NCBI GenBank assembly: GCA_036250195.1
Contig: JAVHZZ010000010.1
Span: forward strand, 77,309,423-77,373,422
Origin: Mixophyes australis
Taxonomy: Eukaryota; Chordata; Amphibia; Anura; Limnodynastidae
Direction of reading: 5' to 3'
DNA length: 64,000 nucleotides
Part shown: positions 1 through 10,259 of the stretch, piece after piece
How positions within the stretch are numbered: position 1 is the stretch's first letter
Layout: each line of letters starts with the position of its first letter
Position numbers and translations under genes: made by a program
The notes under the pieces: generated by a model
What the model was told of the DNA's origin: nothing
Seen by the model: the letters and a program-made list of their open reading frames with translations, nothing else
Database searches by the model: none

Positions 1-289
1 TCATGATGTTTTACAAGTGGTCAAAGGTTTAACTAAAGATACAGCAGCCAGAATTGTCAATACTACAGAATAATCCTTACTAGCGTTGTCCAGCTGGGGA
101 CCCATAGTGTGTATTTAGCCCATCCAAGCTTCAACATTTTTTAATGGCTCACATTATACATTTTAAACATAGAGAAAAGAACTTCCAGAACAAATATCCA
201 CATGTGAAAAAATAATATACATATCCATTTGTGAGATTATATTTATATATCTACATACATAAATATACTATCAAGTATTGAAACACTAA

Positions 290-503
290 GGGGGGTATTC
301 AATTGACGGCGGGATCGCCGAAAATCCCGTGCTCGCAAAATGTTACCGTTAATACGGTAATATTGCACGTAAATACCGGTAAAACGGTAATTTACTCGCT
401 CAGGGAGCCGCGAGCTGAAATCCAGCGATATATTACCGTATTAACGGTAATATTTTTCGAGTGCGGGCTTTGCGGCGATCCCGCCGTCAATTGAATACCC
501 CCC
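290..503. mobile_element. PIF/Harbinger-type MITE, copy 1 (GGGGGGTATTCAATTG ends)
   Basis: A 214-bp near-palindrome with ends GGGGGGTATTCAATTG and CAATTGAATACCCCCC, and TAA on both sides. A 3-bp TWA target duplication is diagnostic for PIF/Harbinger. The interior repeats short motifs of the type TACCGTTAATACGGTAATA. It has no transposase. Confidence 0.85.
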
Positions 504-653
504 TAAAAGTAAAATATAACACATTTTGCTGCAACAAAAGTTACTCAGGAGAAAATGGTATCAGGTAGACACTGGCAAGACCAAGTTCACAGGACAACAC
601 CATTTCGACTTCATTCAAAAATACACAGGACAAGAGGGACTCTTTGCATTCAT

Positions 654-835
654 GGGGGGAATTCAATTCCCCCCGAAGTACCGCCGTGCTAAAACTATTA
701 CCATTATTACGGTAGTTTTAGCCCGGCTTTCAGTTCAGGGAGCTGCAAGCAAAAAGCCGATGTTAGAACTCCCACAATAACGATAATAATGTGCAGGCAG
801 CGTTACTTTTCACAGTAACATGGCCAATTGAATAC
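654..835. mobile_element. PIF/Harbinger-type MITE, copy 2 (diverged)
   Basis: It begins GGGGGGAATTCAATTCCCC and ends GGCCAATTGAATAC, with the same interior motif (ATTACCATTATTACGGTA). The ends are damaged and the target duplication is not clear. Confidence 0.6.
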
Positions 836-996
836 TTGATCTACAGCAAAGGGATCAAGAGGGTAATGGCCATCCCTAGGTCATTGTAAAAGTGCATTGC
901 ATAGGAGTGCTTTGCTGTTTTAAAATGTTTAATAAAGTTTCCCTAGAATCTTCAGGATCAGTATGCAGTAGACATTGCACTTATAGGTGTAGATCA

Positions 997-1163
997 GGGG
1001 GTAAATGTATCAAGCTGAGAGTTTTCCGGTGGGTTTGAAACACCAATCAGATTCTAACTAGCGTTTATTTAGTGCATTCTACAAAATGATAGCTAGTATC
1101 TGATTGGTTGCTATAGACAACATCTCCACTTTTCAAAACTCTCAGCCTGATACATTTACCCCC
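997..1163. mobile_element. MITE, GGGGTAAATGTATCAAGC family, copy 1
   Basis: A near-palindrome with ends GGGGGTAAATGTATCAAGC and GATACATTTACCCCC, and CAG on both sides. The interior has the CAACCAATCAGATTCTA motif typical of a common frog repeat. Non-coding. Confidence 0.75.
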
Positions 1164-1490
1164 AGGTGTGTAAACCTGCTTCCTTCTAGCAACCAGTGGT
1201 GGGTTATATGTAAGAGTATGCAGGACTACTTGTTTAATATCCCCTTATTATGGAGACAGAGCCTGGTAGATGGTGAGTCTTCAAAGCACTGCCATTATAT
1301 GCAATCATTACCAGAATGGTGGCATATGATACCCATGGCACTGGTGCACCACCTGCAATAACCTCAACCACGGTGGGAATCTTCATATTCGGTAGGTTGC
1401 AGTCTCATTCAGAGATTCGGAAATACTGGAAAATTGGAAGGTAGAAACCCAGGGGTGGTATTCTCTTTAAACAGGAAAACTGCTGCTATT

Positions 1491-1840
1491 TTTATTATTA
1501 TTAATAATTTTTATTTTTAGGGCGCCACTAGGTATCCGTAGCGCCGTACAGGGACAAACAAAGTACAATACAAGGTGAGACAGCACGATACAGTAAACAA
1601 AACGCACAGTAACTCCGAGATCTCAAAGCACAGCTAGAGGGGCGGGGGAGGGGAGAGGGGAAGGTCCCACATACGGCGGAGCCCAAGAGGGCACGGAAGG
1701 CAGGGAAACCCCCAGAGTGGAGAGGAGGAAGCAAGAGGGAACGGGGAGGAGGAGGGCAAGGTAGCTGGAGAGCAGAGGTAAAAGTGGTGAAGACAGGAGG
1801 AGAGATGACCCTGCTCAAAGGAGAGTACAATCTAAGGGGT
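1491..1840 (-). mobile_element. probable LINE 3' fragment (GCGCCACTAGGTATCCGTAGC type)
   Basis: It starts with an ATT-rich tail followed by GGGCGCCACTAGGTATCCGT and AGCGCCGTACAGGGACAAAC, then a G/A-rich stretch. The ATTATT tail next to GCGCCAC resembles the tail of the L2 copies, so a related LINE in reverse orientation is likely. Overlapping open frames are not credible genes. Confidence 0.5.
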
Positions 1841-1969
1841 GCTATGATTGTCTAACGGATGTCAGCAACAGATGCTATTAGCAATCAACCCAGGTCCAAT
1901 ACTCATTTCTATGTTAATACTTGTTAAAAAAAAAAAAAGCTAATAGCACTGAGGAGTAGAAGAACATAC

Positions 1970-2024
1970 CTCTTCTCTTCGGGCTTCACATAGATGCTTT
2001 TTATATCTATACTCTGATTTTCGT
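1970..2024 (-). CDS. PIDD1: candidate small PIDD1 exon (55 nt)
   Basis: On the minus strand a good acceptor (TTGTCTTTTCTGCAG) is followed by 55 open bases and a donor AAGAG|GTATGT. Joined in phase to the previous exon it reads DENQSIDIKSIYVKPEEK. The segment after the LRRs is poorly conserved among PIDD1 proteins, so homology cannot confirm it. The call rests on splice-site quality, open phase and position 579 bases after the previous exon. It could be a chance match or an alternative exon. Confidence 0.4.
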
Positions 2025-5000
2025 CTGCAGAAAAGACAAGATAGTTATAACAGATTCACACACAGAAACAAACCTACATCCATTCATTATTTCATCAATA
2101 CACAAATATTTGATACAAGGACTCAACAAGAACAAGTTTGTGACAGTCCTGGAATTTATGGGTGGATTTGGCAGATTATTCTGTGTTCCACTTTAAGACG
2201 CCTGTAAAGTGACTAACGTACACCGAGTGCCCATGGTCTTTTTACATAAGGAGGGAGAGGATCGGGCAAACACAAGAGGGGATTTGTGTCTTTAGAAGAG
2301 AACTGGAAAACTAGAGTGAACTTAGTAGAAAACTTTTAATTTGACAATATCAAACTAGCGTCATATGAAATTGGCATTATTATTTCACTACTTTTATAGC
2401 CTATGGGGTAAATGTATCAAGCTGAGAGTTTTCAAGCGGGTTTGAAAAGTGGAGATGTTGCCTACAGCAACCAATCAGATTCTAGCTATAATTTTGTAGA
2501 ATGTACTAAATAAATGATAGCTAGAATCCGATTGTTTTTCAAACCCGCTGGAAAACTCTCAGCTTGATACATTAACCCCTATATGTGGACATACTACTTT
2601 ACCTTCATCTGGAGGTGGGGGCTCAGGCTCCCCTATGGGGTTTCCTTGGAGATGTACACAGGAGCACTGTGTGATTTCTATCGGCACTGAGCGTAGCCGG
2701 TTGTTCTGTAAGTCCAGGCGGGACAGGTGAGGAAGACTTGCCAGACCTGCTGGCACAGTGACTAGCCAATTGCTGTGGAGATAGAGCTTCTGTAGCGACT
2801 TCAGATTACCTATACAGAGAAGAAGAGTGTTATATACTGTCTACACGATCTTACCAGCTCACATTCTCATCACACTGAGAAATAAAGTGTTCTTCACACC
2901 TCTTAGGGGGGTATTCAATTGTGAGCGAGATCGGTGAAATACTTGCGCTCTAAAAATATTACCGTTAATACGGTAATATTGCGCGTAAATACCATTAATA
3001 CGGTAATTTACTCGCTGGATTTCAGCTCGCAGCTCAGGGAGCTGCGAGCTTAAATTCAGCGAGTAATTACCGTATTAAAGGTAATATTTTTTGAGCGCGA
3101 GTATTTCACCGATCTCGCTCACAATTGAAAACCCCCCTTAGACTGAGTTTGGACTGGGTCACCTTTCCGTTCTATGTAATGTCATTGTGTGCAATTTGTC
3201 TGTATCATTATCTCCTCAATATGCCAAATTGCGTAATATGCTGCATAATATCCTACACATTCCAAAGAGGGATATCCTCAAATTATGACCTGAGATACGA
3301 AAGGACCAGATCTGACAAAGTCCTATTTTTTTTTTACCTGAACTCATAAATGCCCTTGTATGCTGATCATAAATCAAACAATCACTTGAGCAAAACAATC
3401 ATATTTTGTTCTAACATTTTAAAACATCTTAACCTTGAAACGTGACCTCTCATTGTCAGCGATATCCCCGCCCTTTTTTTTTTTCAAAATAAGTTCTCCA
3501 ATGTAGCACTTTGTTACCTGGTGTAAATGTATCAAGCCGAGGGTTTCCGGCGGGTTTGAAAAGTTGAGATGTTGCTTATAGCAACCAATCAAATCCTAGC
3601 TATCATTTAGTAGAATGTACTAAATATATGATAACTAGAATCTGATTGGTTGCTATAGGCAACATCTCAACTTTTCAACCCCCCTGCCTAAAACTCTCAG
3701 CTTGATACATTTACTACCTGGACTCAGCAACATGGGTATTTGATTCGCACATCCTGACTTATCACATATACAAATGGTGCTATAATGCTGTGTCTAGCAA
3801 CATAATGTACAAACAGATGCAGACTTGAATGTAGGTGCAGATACACCTTATACAGACTATGGGCAGGTGCAAAAAACATGCTGATCACCATCGCCAGCAC
3901 TAGACAACTGCTTTTGATTGGCCAGTTGCGGTTTTCACCTCTGAAGCTGGCTTCTGTGTGTTTTGTTTTGTATGACAAGAAAAAAAAAAAAGAGTGCATG
4001 CAATGGAAACTGTAAAGTAAATATACATTTCACAATAGAATAAAAGGAGTTATATCACTAATGAGGATAGTGTAAATCTATATAAATAGAATGTTGCATT
4101 GCATAATTCTCCAGCATCTGGAATAAATTATGACAAAACGGTTATGGTGTCACTCACACATTGTCTCTGGAAGATCGGTGAGGTTGTTCCCAGACAAATT
4201 TAGATCAAAGCACTGCTGCAAATTTCCAACCTCCTCTGGGAGAGACACCAACTTGTTCTCAGACAGGTCCACTTTTTCCAGGTTTCTTAGCTGCCCAATA
4301 CTAGCAGGAAGCTCTGTCAACTGGTTGGACATCAGTGAGAGGATTCGCAAGGTTTTCAGCTTACCGATGGCATCTGGGAGTGTCATGAGCTGGTTGTAGC
4401 CAAGGTGAAGAGTGGAGAGAAAATGGAGGGCAGTGACACAAAACGGCAGCTCCGTAAAGCTATTGAAGCTGAGATCCAAGTGGCGCAGAGAAGAAACCTT
4501 GCTGATATCTGGGGGTAGAGTGGTCAGTAAACCATTCTGACACCTCCCAATGTCATCCCTTAAATGTCCTCCTGTGAAGTTCAATATAACAGATAACAAC
4601 TGTAACATTTGCTATTTATAAAAATATGTTCATGACATCACATATTTGTTCACAAAACAATTTAGAAAATAGGATTCCAATTGAACAGATTCTGCCACAC
4701 TTCTTAGAATGATGTAACTTCAATACAAAAGCATTACATTGGGCAGCACGGTGGCTAAGTGGTTAGCACTTCTGCCTCACAGCGACGGGGTCATGAGTTC
4801 AATTCCCAACCATGGCCTTATCTGTGTGGCGTTTGTATGTTCTCTCCTTGTTTGCGTGGGTTTCCTCCGGGTGCTCCGGTTTCCTCCCATACTCCAAAAA
4901 CATACTGGTAGGTTAATTGGCTGCTATCAAAATTGACCCTAGTGTCTCTCTCTCTGTCTGTCTGTCTGTGTGTGTGTATATAAGGTAATTTAAGCTCCAA

Positions 5001-5732
5001 AGGGGCAGGGACAGATGTGAATGAGTTCTCTGTACAGCGCTGCGCTATATATATATAAATGGTGATAATGGGGATGATGATGATGATTACACCTGCCCTT
5101 CACACTGAAACGCCACCCAAAACTTTACCATGTTCACATTAAATCCAGTATTTTAGCACAATTTGTCCCATAAGCCAGGGCCCCTGAAGCCTAGTCTCCT
5201 GTACACTAATACGCACTCATCTGACGTGGACAATGAAAGTGGTTTTCAAAGCTTTGCCTGGCTCAATTCTATTTATGGATCTTAAATAATAATAACAATA
5301 ATAATAATAGTATTATTATTAAGTTATTGTCCTGCTGCAGCCACATGACAAAAGACAATGGTGAAAATCTTCAGTTTTAGACCACAACACCTTACTCTGG
5401 AAATTAGCACATTAAACACCTCATAACCCTCATTTGCTGTGCTAGAAACAATGCATATGCTTTACATGCTTACCTTTCAACACCAATGATTTGAGCCCGG
5501 TAAACATGGGCAGATAAGTCACCGCTGACGTTATCATGGCATCATTGCTGCTAAGTCGGAGAAATTCCACCTCCACAAGGTCACTTCTCTGTTCCGCTGT
5601 CACCTGCAGGAACCTCTTGCATCCATCCAAGTAAACATCCAGGATGAGCCTGTTGCCTGCGATACATGGAGTGGAAGAGGCTGGTTCCTCTGCACCGGTT
5701 CCCTCCCTCTGGGAGTCCAGAAGATGCTCCAT
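1970..5732 (-). CDS. PIDD1: PIDD1 (p53-induced death domain protein 1), 5' coding part, exons joined
   Basis: PIDD1 is the cytosolic and nuclear scaffold that, through its C-terminal death domain, joins RAIDD and caspase-2 (PIDDosome) or RIP1 and NEMO. Only the N-terminal third is visible. Three confident coding exons (5732-5474, 4571-4158, 2809-2603) join in phase 1 at each junction to give about 293 residues, with a possible fourth exon at 2024-1970. The conceptual protein follows vertebrate PIDD1: a segment around GNRLILDV and VEFLRLS, then SLVLKGG, then six to seven leucine-rich repeats of the type LxxLxLxxNxLxxLP, ending QGNPIGEPEP, where human has QGNPLGEASP. The ZU5, UPA and death domains must lie left of the window. 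Introns are expanded by MITEs and an L2 fragment. The neighbour RPLP2 is divergent, as in human. Confidence 0.9.
2405..2579. mobile_element. MITE, GGGGTAAATGTATCAAGC family, copy 2, beside a PIDD1 splice donor
   Basis: The ends are GGGGTAAATGTATCAAGC and GCTTGATACATTAACCCC, with TAT on both sides. It lies 23 bases inside the intron from the donor at 2602. Confidence 0.8.
2603..2809 (-). CDS. PIDD1: PIDD1 exon encoding the last leucine-rich repeats
   Basis: The acceptor TGTATAG|GTAATC has AG at 2811-2810 and the donor GATGAAG|GTAAAG has GT at 2602-2601. It encodes two final repeats (KLYLHSNWLVTVP and RLDLQNNRLRSVP) and the cap QGNPIGEPEPPPPDE. The corresponding human segment is LVLHSNLLASVP...QGNPLGEASPD. 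A MITE ends at about 2579, only 23 bases into the downstream intron. Confidence 0.9.
2906..3137. mobile_element. PIF/Harbinger-type MITE, copy 3, in a PIDD1 intron
   Basis: 232 bp with ends GGGGGGTATTCAATTG and CAATTGAAAACCCCCC, flanked by TTA on both sides. The arms also pair further in (TGAGCGAGATCGGTGAAAT with its complement). Confidence 0.85.
3521..3715. mobile_element. MITE, GGGGTAAATGTATCAAGC family, copy 3, in a PIDD1 intron
   Basis: The ends are GTGTAAATGTATCAAGC and GCTTGATACATTTAC, with the same interior (TTGCTATAGGCAACATCTC). The flanks read TACCTGG on both sides, which may include terminal bases. Confidence 0.7.
4158..4571 (-). CDS. PIDD1: PIDD1 exon encoding the main leucine-rich repeats
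   Basis: The acceptor TTCACAG|GAGG has AG at 4573-4572 and the donor ATGT|GTGAGT has GT at 4157-4156. The exon is 414 nt, phase 1 to phase 1, contributing residues 87-224 plus one base. It carries five repeats with the pattern LxxLxLxxNxLxxLP, including HLDLSFNSFTELP, TLHLGYNQLMTLP, KVDLSENKLVSLP and DLNLSGNNLTDLP. Order and spacing match the human PIDD1 LRR block. The joined codon with the next exon makes Cys225 (T|GT), giving PETMCNLKSLQ across the junction. Confidence 0.92.
4741..5088 (+). mobile_element. L2/CR1-type LINE 3' fragment
   Basis: It begins GGGCAGCACGGTGGCTAAGT and includes GTGGGTTTCCTCCGGGTGC, ATACTGGTAGGTTAATTGGC and GGGCAGGGACAGATGTGAATG. It ends in an ATG/ATA tandem tail. 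A TCTG/GT microsatellite sits inside. Several truncated copies occur in the window in both orientations. None carries reverse transcriptase. Confidence 0.8.
5474..5732 (-). CDS. PIDD1: PIDD1 first coding exon
   Basis: The exon runs from an acceptor (polypyrimidine tract plus CAG, AG at 5809-5808) to a donor AAAG|GTAAGC (GT at 5473-5472), so it also holds about 75 nt of 5' UTR. The start chosen is the ATG at 5732-5730, giving MEHLLDSQRE and 86 codons plus one base. The conserved part begins near residue 26 (GNRLILDVYLDGC) and ends LKSLVLK. The extreme N-terminus is not conserved, so the start is an inference. A non-coding first exon must lie further right, towards 13.6 kb. Confidence 0.85.
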
Positions 5733-5807
5733 CTCTCATTGTCTGAGCGTGGCAACACGGGCATGTCACGGCTCGCCCGGCACGGAGGAGATGCCGGTTA
5801 CTGTAGG

Positions 5808-6500
5808 CTGTCAAGAAAAGCGAACAAAATAGATAAAATTACTAAATGAAAATGCAAAAGACTAACATTTGTCAAACAACATCAGTGATTGTCAATTTAT
5901 GGTGGTCTGAATTATACAAATCAAATATTACACTATAATAAAAACACTAACAGATAATAGATCAGTTATACGTGTTCATTGCCTTTCTAAAAGAATATAT
6001 TTAAATGTATATTTCTATTGCACATTACTTAATATGTAAATTCCAAATACACAGATTTAGCCATCTTAATACCGTGTGCAGTATTTATTTATTGAGACAT
6101 TATTTTCAATACTGAATCAAATATTGTGTATTAAACAACAAAACATACATTGCAATAAACATCTGCACATATATGACTTTGTTATCCATAGCAAAAATTG
6201 GTATAATGTGGGTCATTCAGCAATGAGCAGTGCAGAGCTCAGAGGTGTTGAAACTGGCAGTTGCAGACCATGCTCTTGTCTTGACAGCGCTGTGCATTGC
6301 TATGGGACTAAACGGTGTCTTATTGAGACAAATATTTGGTCATTTTAGTGAGCAGATTTCACCCACAATCCAAGATTTGCAAATACGAAACTATTGCATG
6401 CACAGTAACGTTACTGTGTGACATAACCCTCAGGAAATGTCACTTATGAACTCACACGCATAACAGGATTTAAGCATGTTTATTTTGTGTATAACATACA
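5808..6500. other. PIDD1 intron, nothing recognised
   Basis: About 690 A/T-rich bases directly upstream of the first coding exon, without recognised features. Confidence 0.45.
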
Positions 6501-7511
6501 GGGGCCAATTCAATTTGGCCACGTTAGTCTAGGATTAACGCACGCTAGTACTATTACCTTTAATACGGTAATTTTAACCAGGATTTTGGCTTTTGGCCGT
6601 GAGAGGTGTGAGCAAAAATCAGCATTAAAATTACCGTACTAACAGTAATACCTTGCACTTTTACCGTACTAACAGTAATACTGCGCACTTTTACCGTACT
6701 AACAGTAATACTGCACACTTTTTTCTTTATTGAAAGCCTGGGAACGTGCAATCAAAAACCCAAAGTGCCCAAAAAAGGTGTAAAACCATAAAAAAGTGCA
6801 CAAGGGGTACGGTACTGGCCCCTTCTTTAAAAAGAAAGGGCCCTGGTCCCCGACCCCCGGAACCAAAAAGGTCCCTTAGGGGGCAAGGGTCTTCAGACCC
6901 CCTTCGCTGCGAGGCTAGGGGGGTCCCTTTAGCCCCTGGGATCCACCGAAGCTTCACCCAGGGCTTAACAACTAGTCCACCCCCTAAGGGGAGGACCAAC
7001 GTGGGTGTTCAGGGAGGCCGGAGCCTAAGGGCCACACAACCTCCCCTAGATCGTCTCGGGGACAGGAGCCCAAAAGGGCCTACCCGTACCCAATAAAATC
7101 CGGAAACGTGAACACAAAAGAAAAAGTGACAAACGTGAAGAAAAATAAATAGTGCCGAGTGGATACGGCCCCAGCCTAATGGCTGGGCTTGGTATAAAAA
7201 TTTTCTCGCCCAGCCATAAGGCCGGGGCAAAGAATAGAGCGAGTGCTTAAAAGAAAGTGGTCAAAAGTGCGTGGGTGCCAATCTAATCACGTGTTTTAAG
7301 GTGCTATGACCAGTGATTTATGGCACCCCCGGGGTCGCCACTCCCAGAGGCACATTTGTCCCAGGCTTTCAAAGCAGCAATCCCAGCCCCTGGCCAGAGG
7401 ACCAAGTGCAGCTCTGCCACAACTGCACTTGATCTTAGCCAAAAGGCCGAGAAGCGAATACTGCACACTTTTACCGTACTAACAGTAATAGTGCGCAAAT
7501 GAATAGGCCCC
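6501..7511. mobile_element. PIF/Harbinger-like MITE copy 4, interrupted by a U2-headed retroelement
   Basis: The ends are GGGGCCAATTCAATTTGG and GCAAATGAATAGGCCCC, a diverged form of the family above. The interior carries a tandem run of about 27-bp units of the type TTTTACCGTACTAACAG followed by TAATACTGCRCAC. The retroelement at 6,723-7,456 is inserted in one unit. Without it the MITE would be roughly 260 bp. Confidence 0.65.
6723..7456 (-). mobile_element. retroelement with U2 snRNA-derived head (SINEU-like), copy 1
   Basis: Read on the minus strand from 7456, the element starts with 31 bases identical to the 5' end of U2 snRNA, from about nucleotide 3 (CGCTTCTCGGCCTTTTGGCT, then AAGATCAAGTG). 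About 700 bases unrelated to U2 follow, ending TTTCAATAAAGAA. It is flanked by a perfect 16-bp duplication AATACTGCACACTTTT (6707-6722 and 7457-7472), the signature of target-primed reverse transcription. The body has several strong hairpins (for example 7168-7228 and 7412-7440) and no credible protein. A known precedent is the SINEU group with U1/U2 heads described in crocodilians. Membership in that group is my inference. It is not a functional U2 gene, because it lacks the rest of U2. Confidence 0.8.
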
Positions 7512-8744
7512 ATAGAGTTAATACAGCACTGACCTATTCTAAGGCCTATGCAGTAAACTAACAGCAACTGTTTTAATACTTACAAAATGAAGTCAGTGTT
7601 GATAATCAGGTTGTTCACTCAAAAATTCCTTTGTTCTCAAATGAGAGAGAATTTCACCCCCTGCAAATAAATAATCCCGGGTTTACATGTTTTTACTCTA
7701 AAAAGTAAATGTTGCATTAAGTATCTTGCTGATATGTTGAATGTTGATGACTTCTGTCTAGGACTGTGTGCAGCAGTCTTTTAAACTTCCTGGTTACATG
7801 AGTCTTCAGTGACGAGGAGGGGGCAAGGCTTTTTTTTTTGTTAAAGGAGCGGGTGCACACTCTCACCCCTCCCTTTTCTGCTCTCTTCACATCACAGTAG
7901 GACATGGGAGTCTATTGTACTCCCGACCTTATAGTAGCCCCGTTCTATGTCAGTCATGTGACTGACAGATAACAGAAACATAAAGTTAGCCATATACAGA
8001 CTATAGAACCTGTTCACAGGATCATTGCACAAGTGACAGAAATCACCTTGTACTTGGAGTGACACCCTTTATTGGCTGACTGATCACAATTCAATTGCAA
8101 ACTACCAATACTACTTAGGTCTCTTCATCTGGCATGTCATTCAGATTTTTATAATGGATACTCTTCCAATTGTTATTAAATTAGAAGTCAACTACTAAAT
8201 TGTCTGATGAAATCCCCTGAGATTGCCGTCATGAAAATAATAAGTGATAGCAGGTGTAACTTAGGTCTCAGTGGGTTACAGTAACATCTATTAAAAGGTG
8301 TGTATGGAAGTGTGACTGAGCATATGTTTTGTACCTTGTCATAACCAAATACAATCCAAATATTACCAATACTACATATACATAACAATAGTTGGCTATT
8401 TTGTGAAACCTTTATTTGAGAAAACTAGTGTTTTCAAAAATTAGTAAATCATTATCACCCATATACTATTATTATAATGAAATTACATAAATACTAAATA
8501 AATTATTATTAAAAAATATAGATTTATCATCAGGCTATGGGTTCATTCACCAACTAATTGCCTTTATTATATTGCACTTATTTATTTAAAAGCACATATA
8601 TAATACAAAACATTTTCCATCATAATGTGCCTTAAGGTGTCAGAATGATTTTTACTTTGTCATTTGATCTTCATCTAAGTCACAAGAATAAACAAACACC
8701 GTCTGCTTCAGCTCATAACACACAAACAATTATACGTTTTGATG
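7512..8744. other. unassigned stretch in the PIDD1 5' region
   Basis: 1.2 kb of A/T-rich sequence with no recognised repeat or exon. A non-coding PIDD1 exon could be hidden here or elsewhere between 5.8 and 13.6 kb. Confidence 0.4.
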
Positions 8745-9840
8745 TCTTTATTGAACATGCAGGGTGGAAAAAATATGTGAACTCTTGTATTTAATAACTG
8801 GTTGACTTACATTTTGCAGCAATAACCAGAGCTGTAAGTCGAAATGTTAGCACCTGCGGCAAGAAGGAAAATTGACACCCCCTAACTAGGGTTGTTTCTT
8901 TCGCACAGCCCTAGTTACGGCCCTGGCAATAACTTCAACCAGACGTTTCCTATAGCAGCGGGTCAGTCCTGCCCGATAGTCAGGAGGAACTTTGGACCAT
9001 TAATCCTTACAAAACTGTTTCAGCTCAGCAACACTCTTAAATGTCTGATGTGAACCACTTTCTTCAGGTCATGTCGCGGCATCTCAATTGGGTTGAGGTC
9101 AGGAATCTGACTATGTCACTCTAGAAGTCTAATTTTCTTCAGTTAAGGCCATCCAGTTGTTGATTTACTTCTGTGTTTAGGGTCGTTGTCCTGTTGCATC
9201 ACCCAACTTCTGTTGAGCTTCAGTTGTTGGGCAGCTAGCCTTACATTCTACTGCAAAATGTTTTGATAAACTTTGGAATTCACTTTTCCAGCAAAGCAGC
9301 CCCAAATCATGATGATCCCTCCACCATACTTTACAGTTGGGATAAGGTTTTGATGCAGATGTGCTGTGCCTTTTTTTCTCCTCCACACATAGGACTATAT
9401 TTAATAAACTGCGGATTTGAAAAAGTGGAGATGTTGCCTATAGCAACCAATCAGATTCTAACTGTCATTTTGTAGAATGTACTAAATAAATGATATCTAG
9501 AATCTGTTTGGTTGCAACATCTCCACTTCTTCAAACCCGCAGTTTAGTAAATATACCCCATAGTGTTGTCTGTTCCTTCCAAACAACTCAACTTTCATTT
9601 CATCTGCCCACAGAACATATTGCCTGTAACAAAATATCTGTGATATATCTAGATAACTCTTTAGAAAAATTCAAAAACGTGCAGCAATATTTTTCTTGGA
9701 CAGCAGTGGCTTCTTCCATGGTGTCCTCCTATTAACACCATTCTTGTTCAATGTTTTACGTATTGTAGACTTGTGAACAGATATGTTTGCAAGCTGTCTT
9801 AACATTTCTGCTGCCTTTAGAGCCCCGGTGGCTACTGTTC
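8745..9840 (-). mobile_element. decayed Tc1/mariner transposase fragment, minus strand
   Basis: Long stretches resemble vertebrate Tc1-type elements in reverse: a left part with TTTATTGAACATGCAGG, a central part with ATCATGATGATCCCTCCACC, and a right part near GTAGACTTGTGAACAGA. Stops and frameshifts break the transposase, and a MITE (9,391-9,559) is inserted. Ends and target duplication are not resolved. Confidence 0.6.
9391..9559. mobile_element. MITE, related family (GTATATTTACTAAAC ends), inside a Tc1 fragment
   Basis: It begins GGACTATATTTAATAAAC and ends GTTTAGTAAATATACCCC, with ATA on both sides. The interior is shared with the TGTATCAAGC copies. It splits the Tc1 remnant at 8,745-9,840. 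Confidence 0.75.
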
Positions 9841-9999
9841 CCAGACATGACTTTATGCAGAGGCTCCTGGCACCCTGTGACGTTTAAGGGAGCTGGGAGA
9901 TTCTCTGCATACATTGCGGGAAAAGAAGAGAGAAGCCCCCTAGTAAATATATGATCAAGGGGCACTATTATTCATTTCAAATATGAAGTGGGAACCTTT

Positions 10000-10235
10000 A
10001 TTAATTACAATCATTAACGGGGCACTACGATATATTACAATCATGAAAGGGGCACTATTGTTAATTATGATCATCAAGGGGGCATTATTATTAATTATAA
10101 TCATCAAGAGGGCATTCTTATTATGATCATCCAGGAGGTACCATTATTAATTATGATCATCAAGGGGGCAACAGTATTAATTCAGATCATCAAGGAGGCA
10201 GTATTATTCATTTAGATCATGAAGGGCCACTCAGA
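10000..10235. repeat. degenerate tandem array, about 30-bp unit
   Basis: About seven units built on ATTATTAATTATGATCATCA plus AGGGGGCA. It lies just left of the MITE at 10,260. Confidence 0.75.
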
Positions 10236-10259
10236 ATCATGTGTCTCAAAACTGGGTTA

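Noticed and set aside
7424..7456. Functional U2 snRNA gene
   Set aside because: Only the first 31 or so bases of U2 are present, followed by unrelated sequence. The flanks are a retroposition target duplication.
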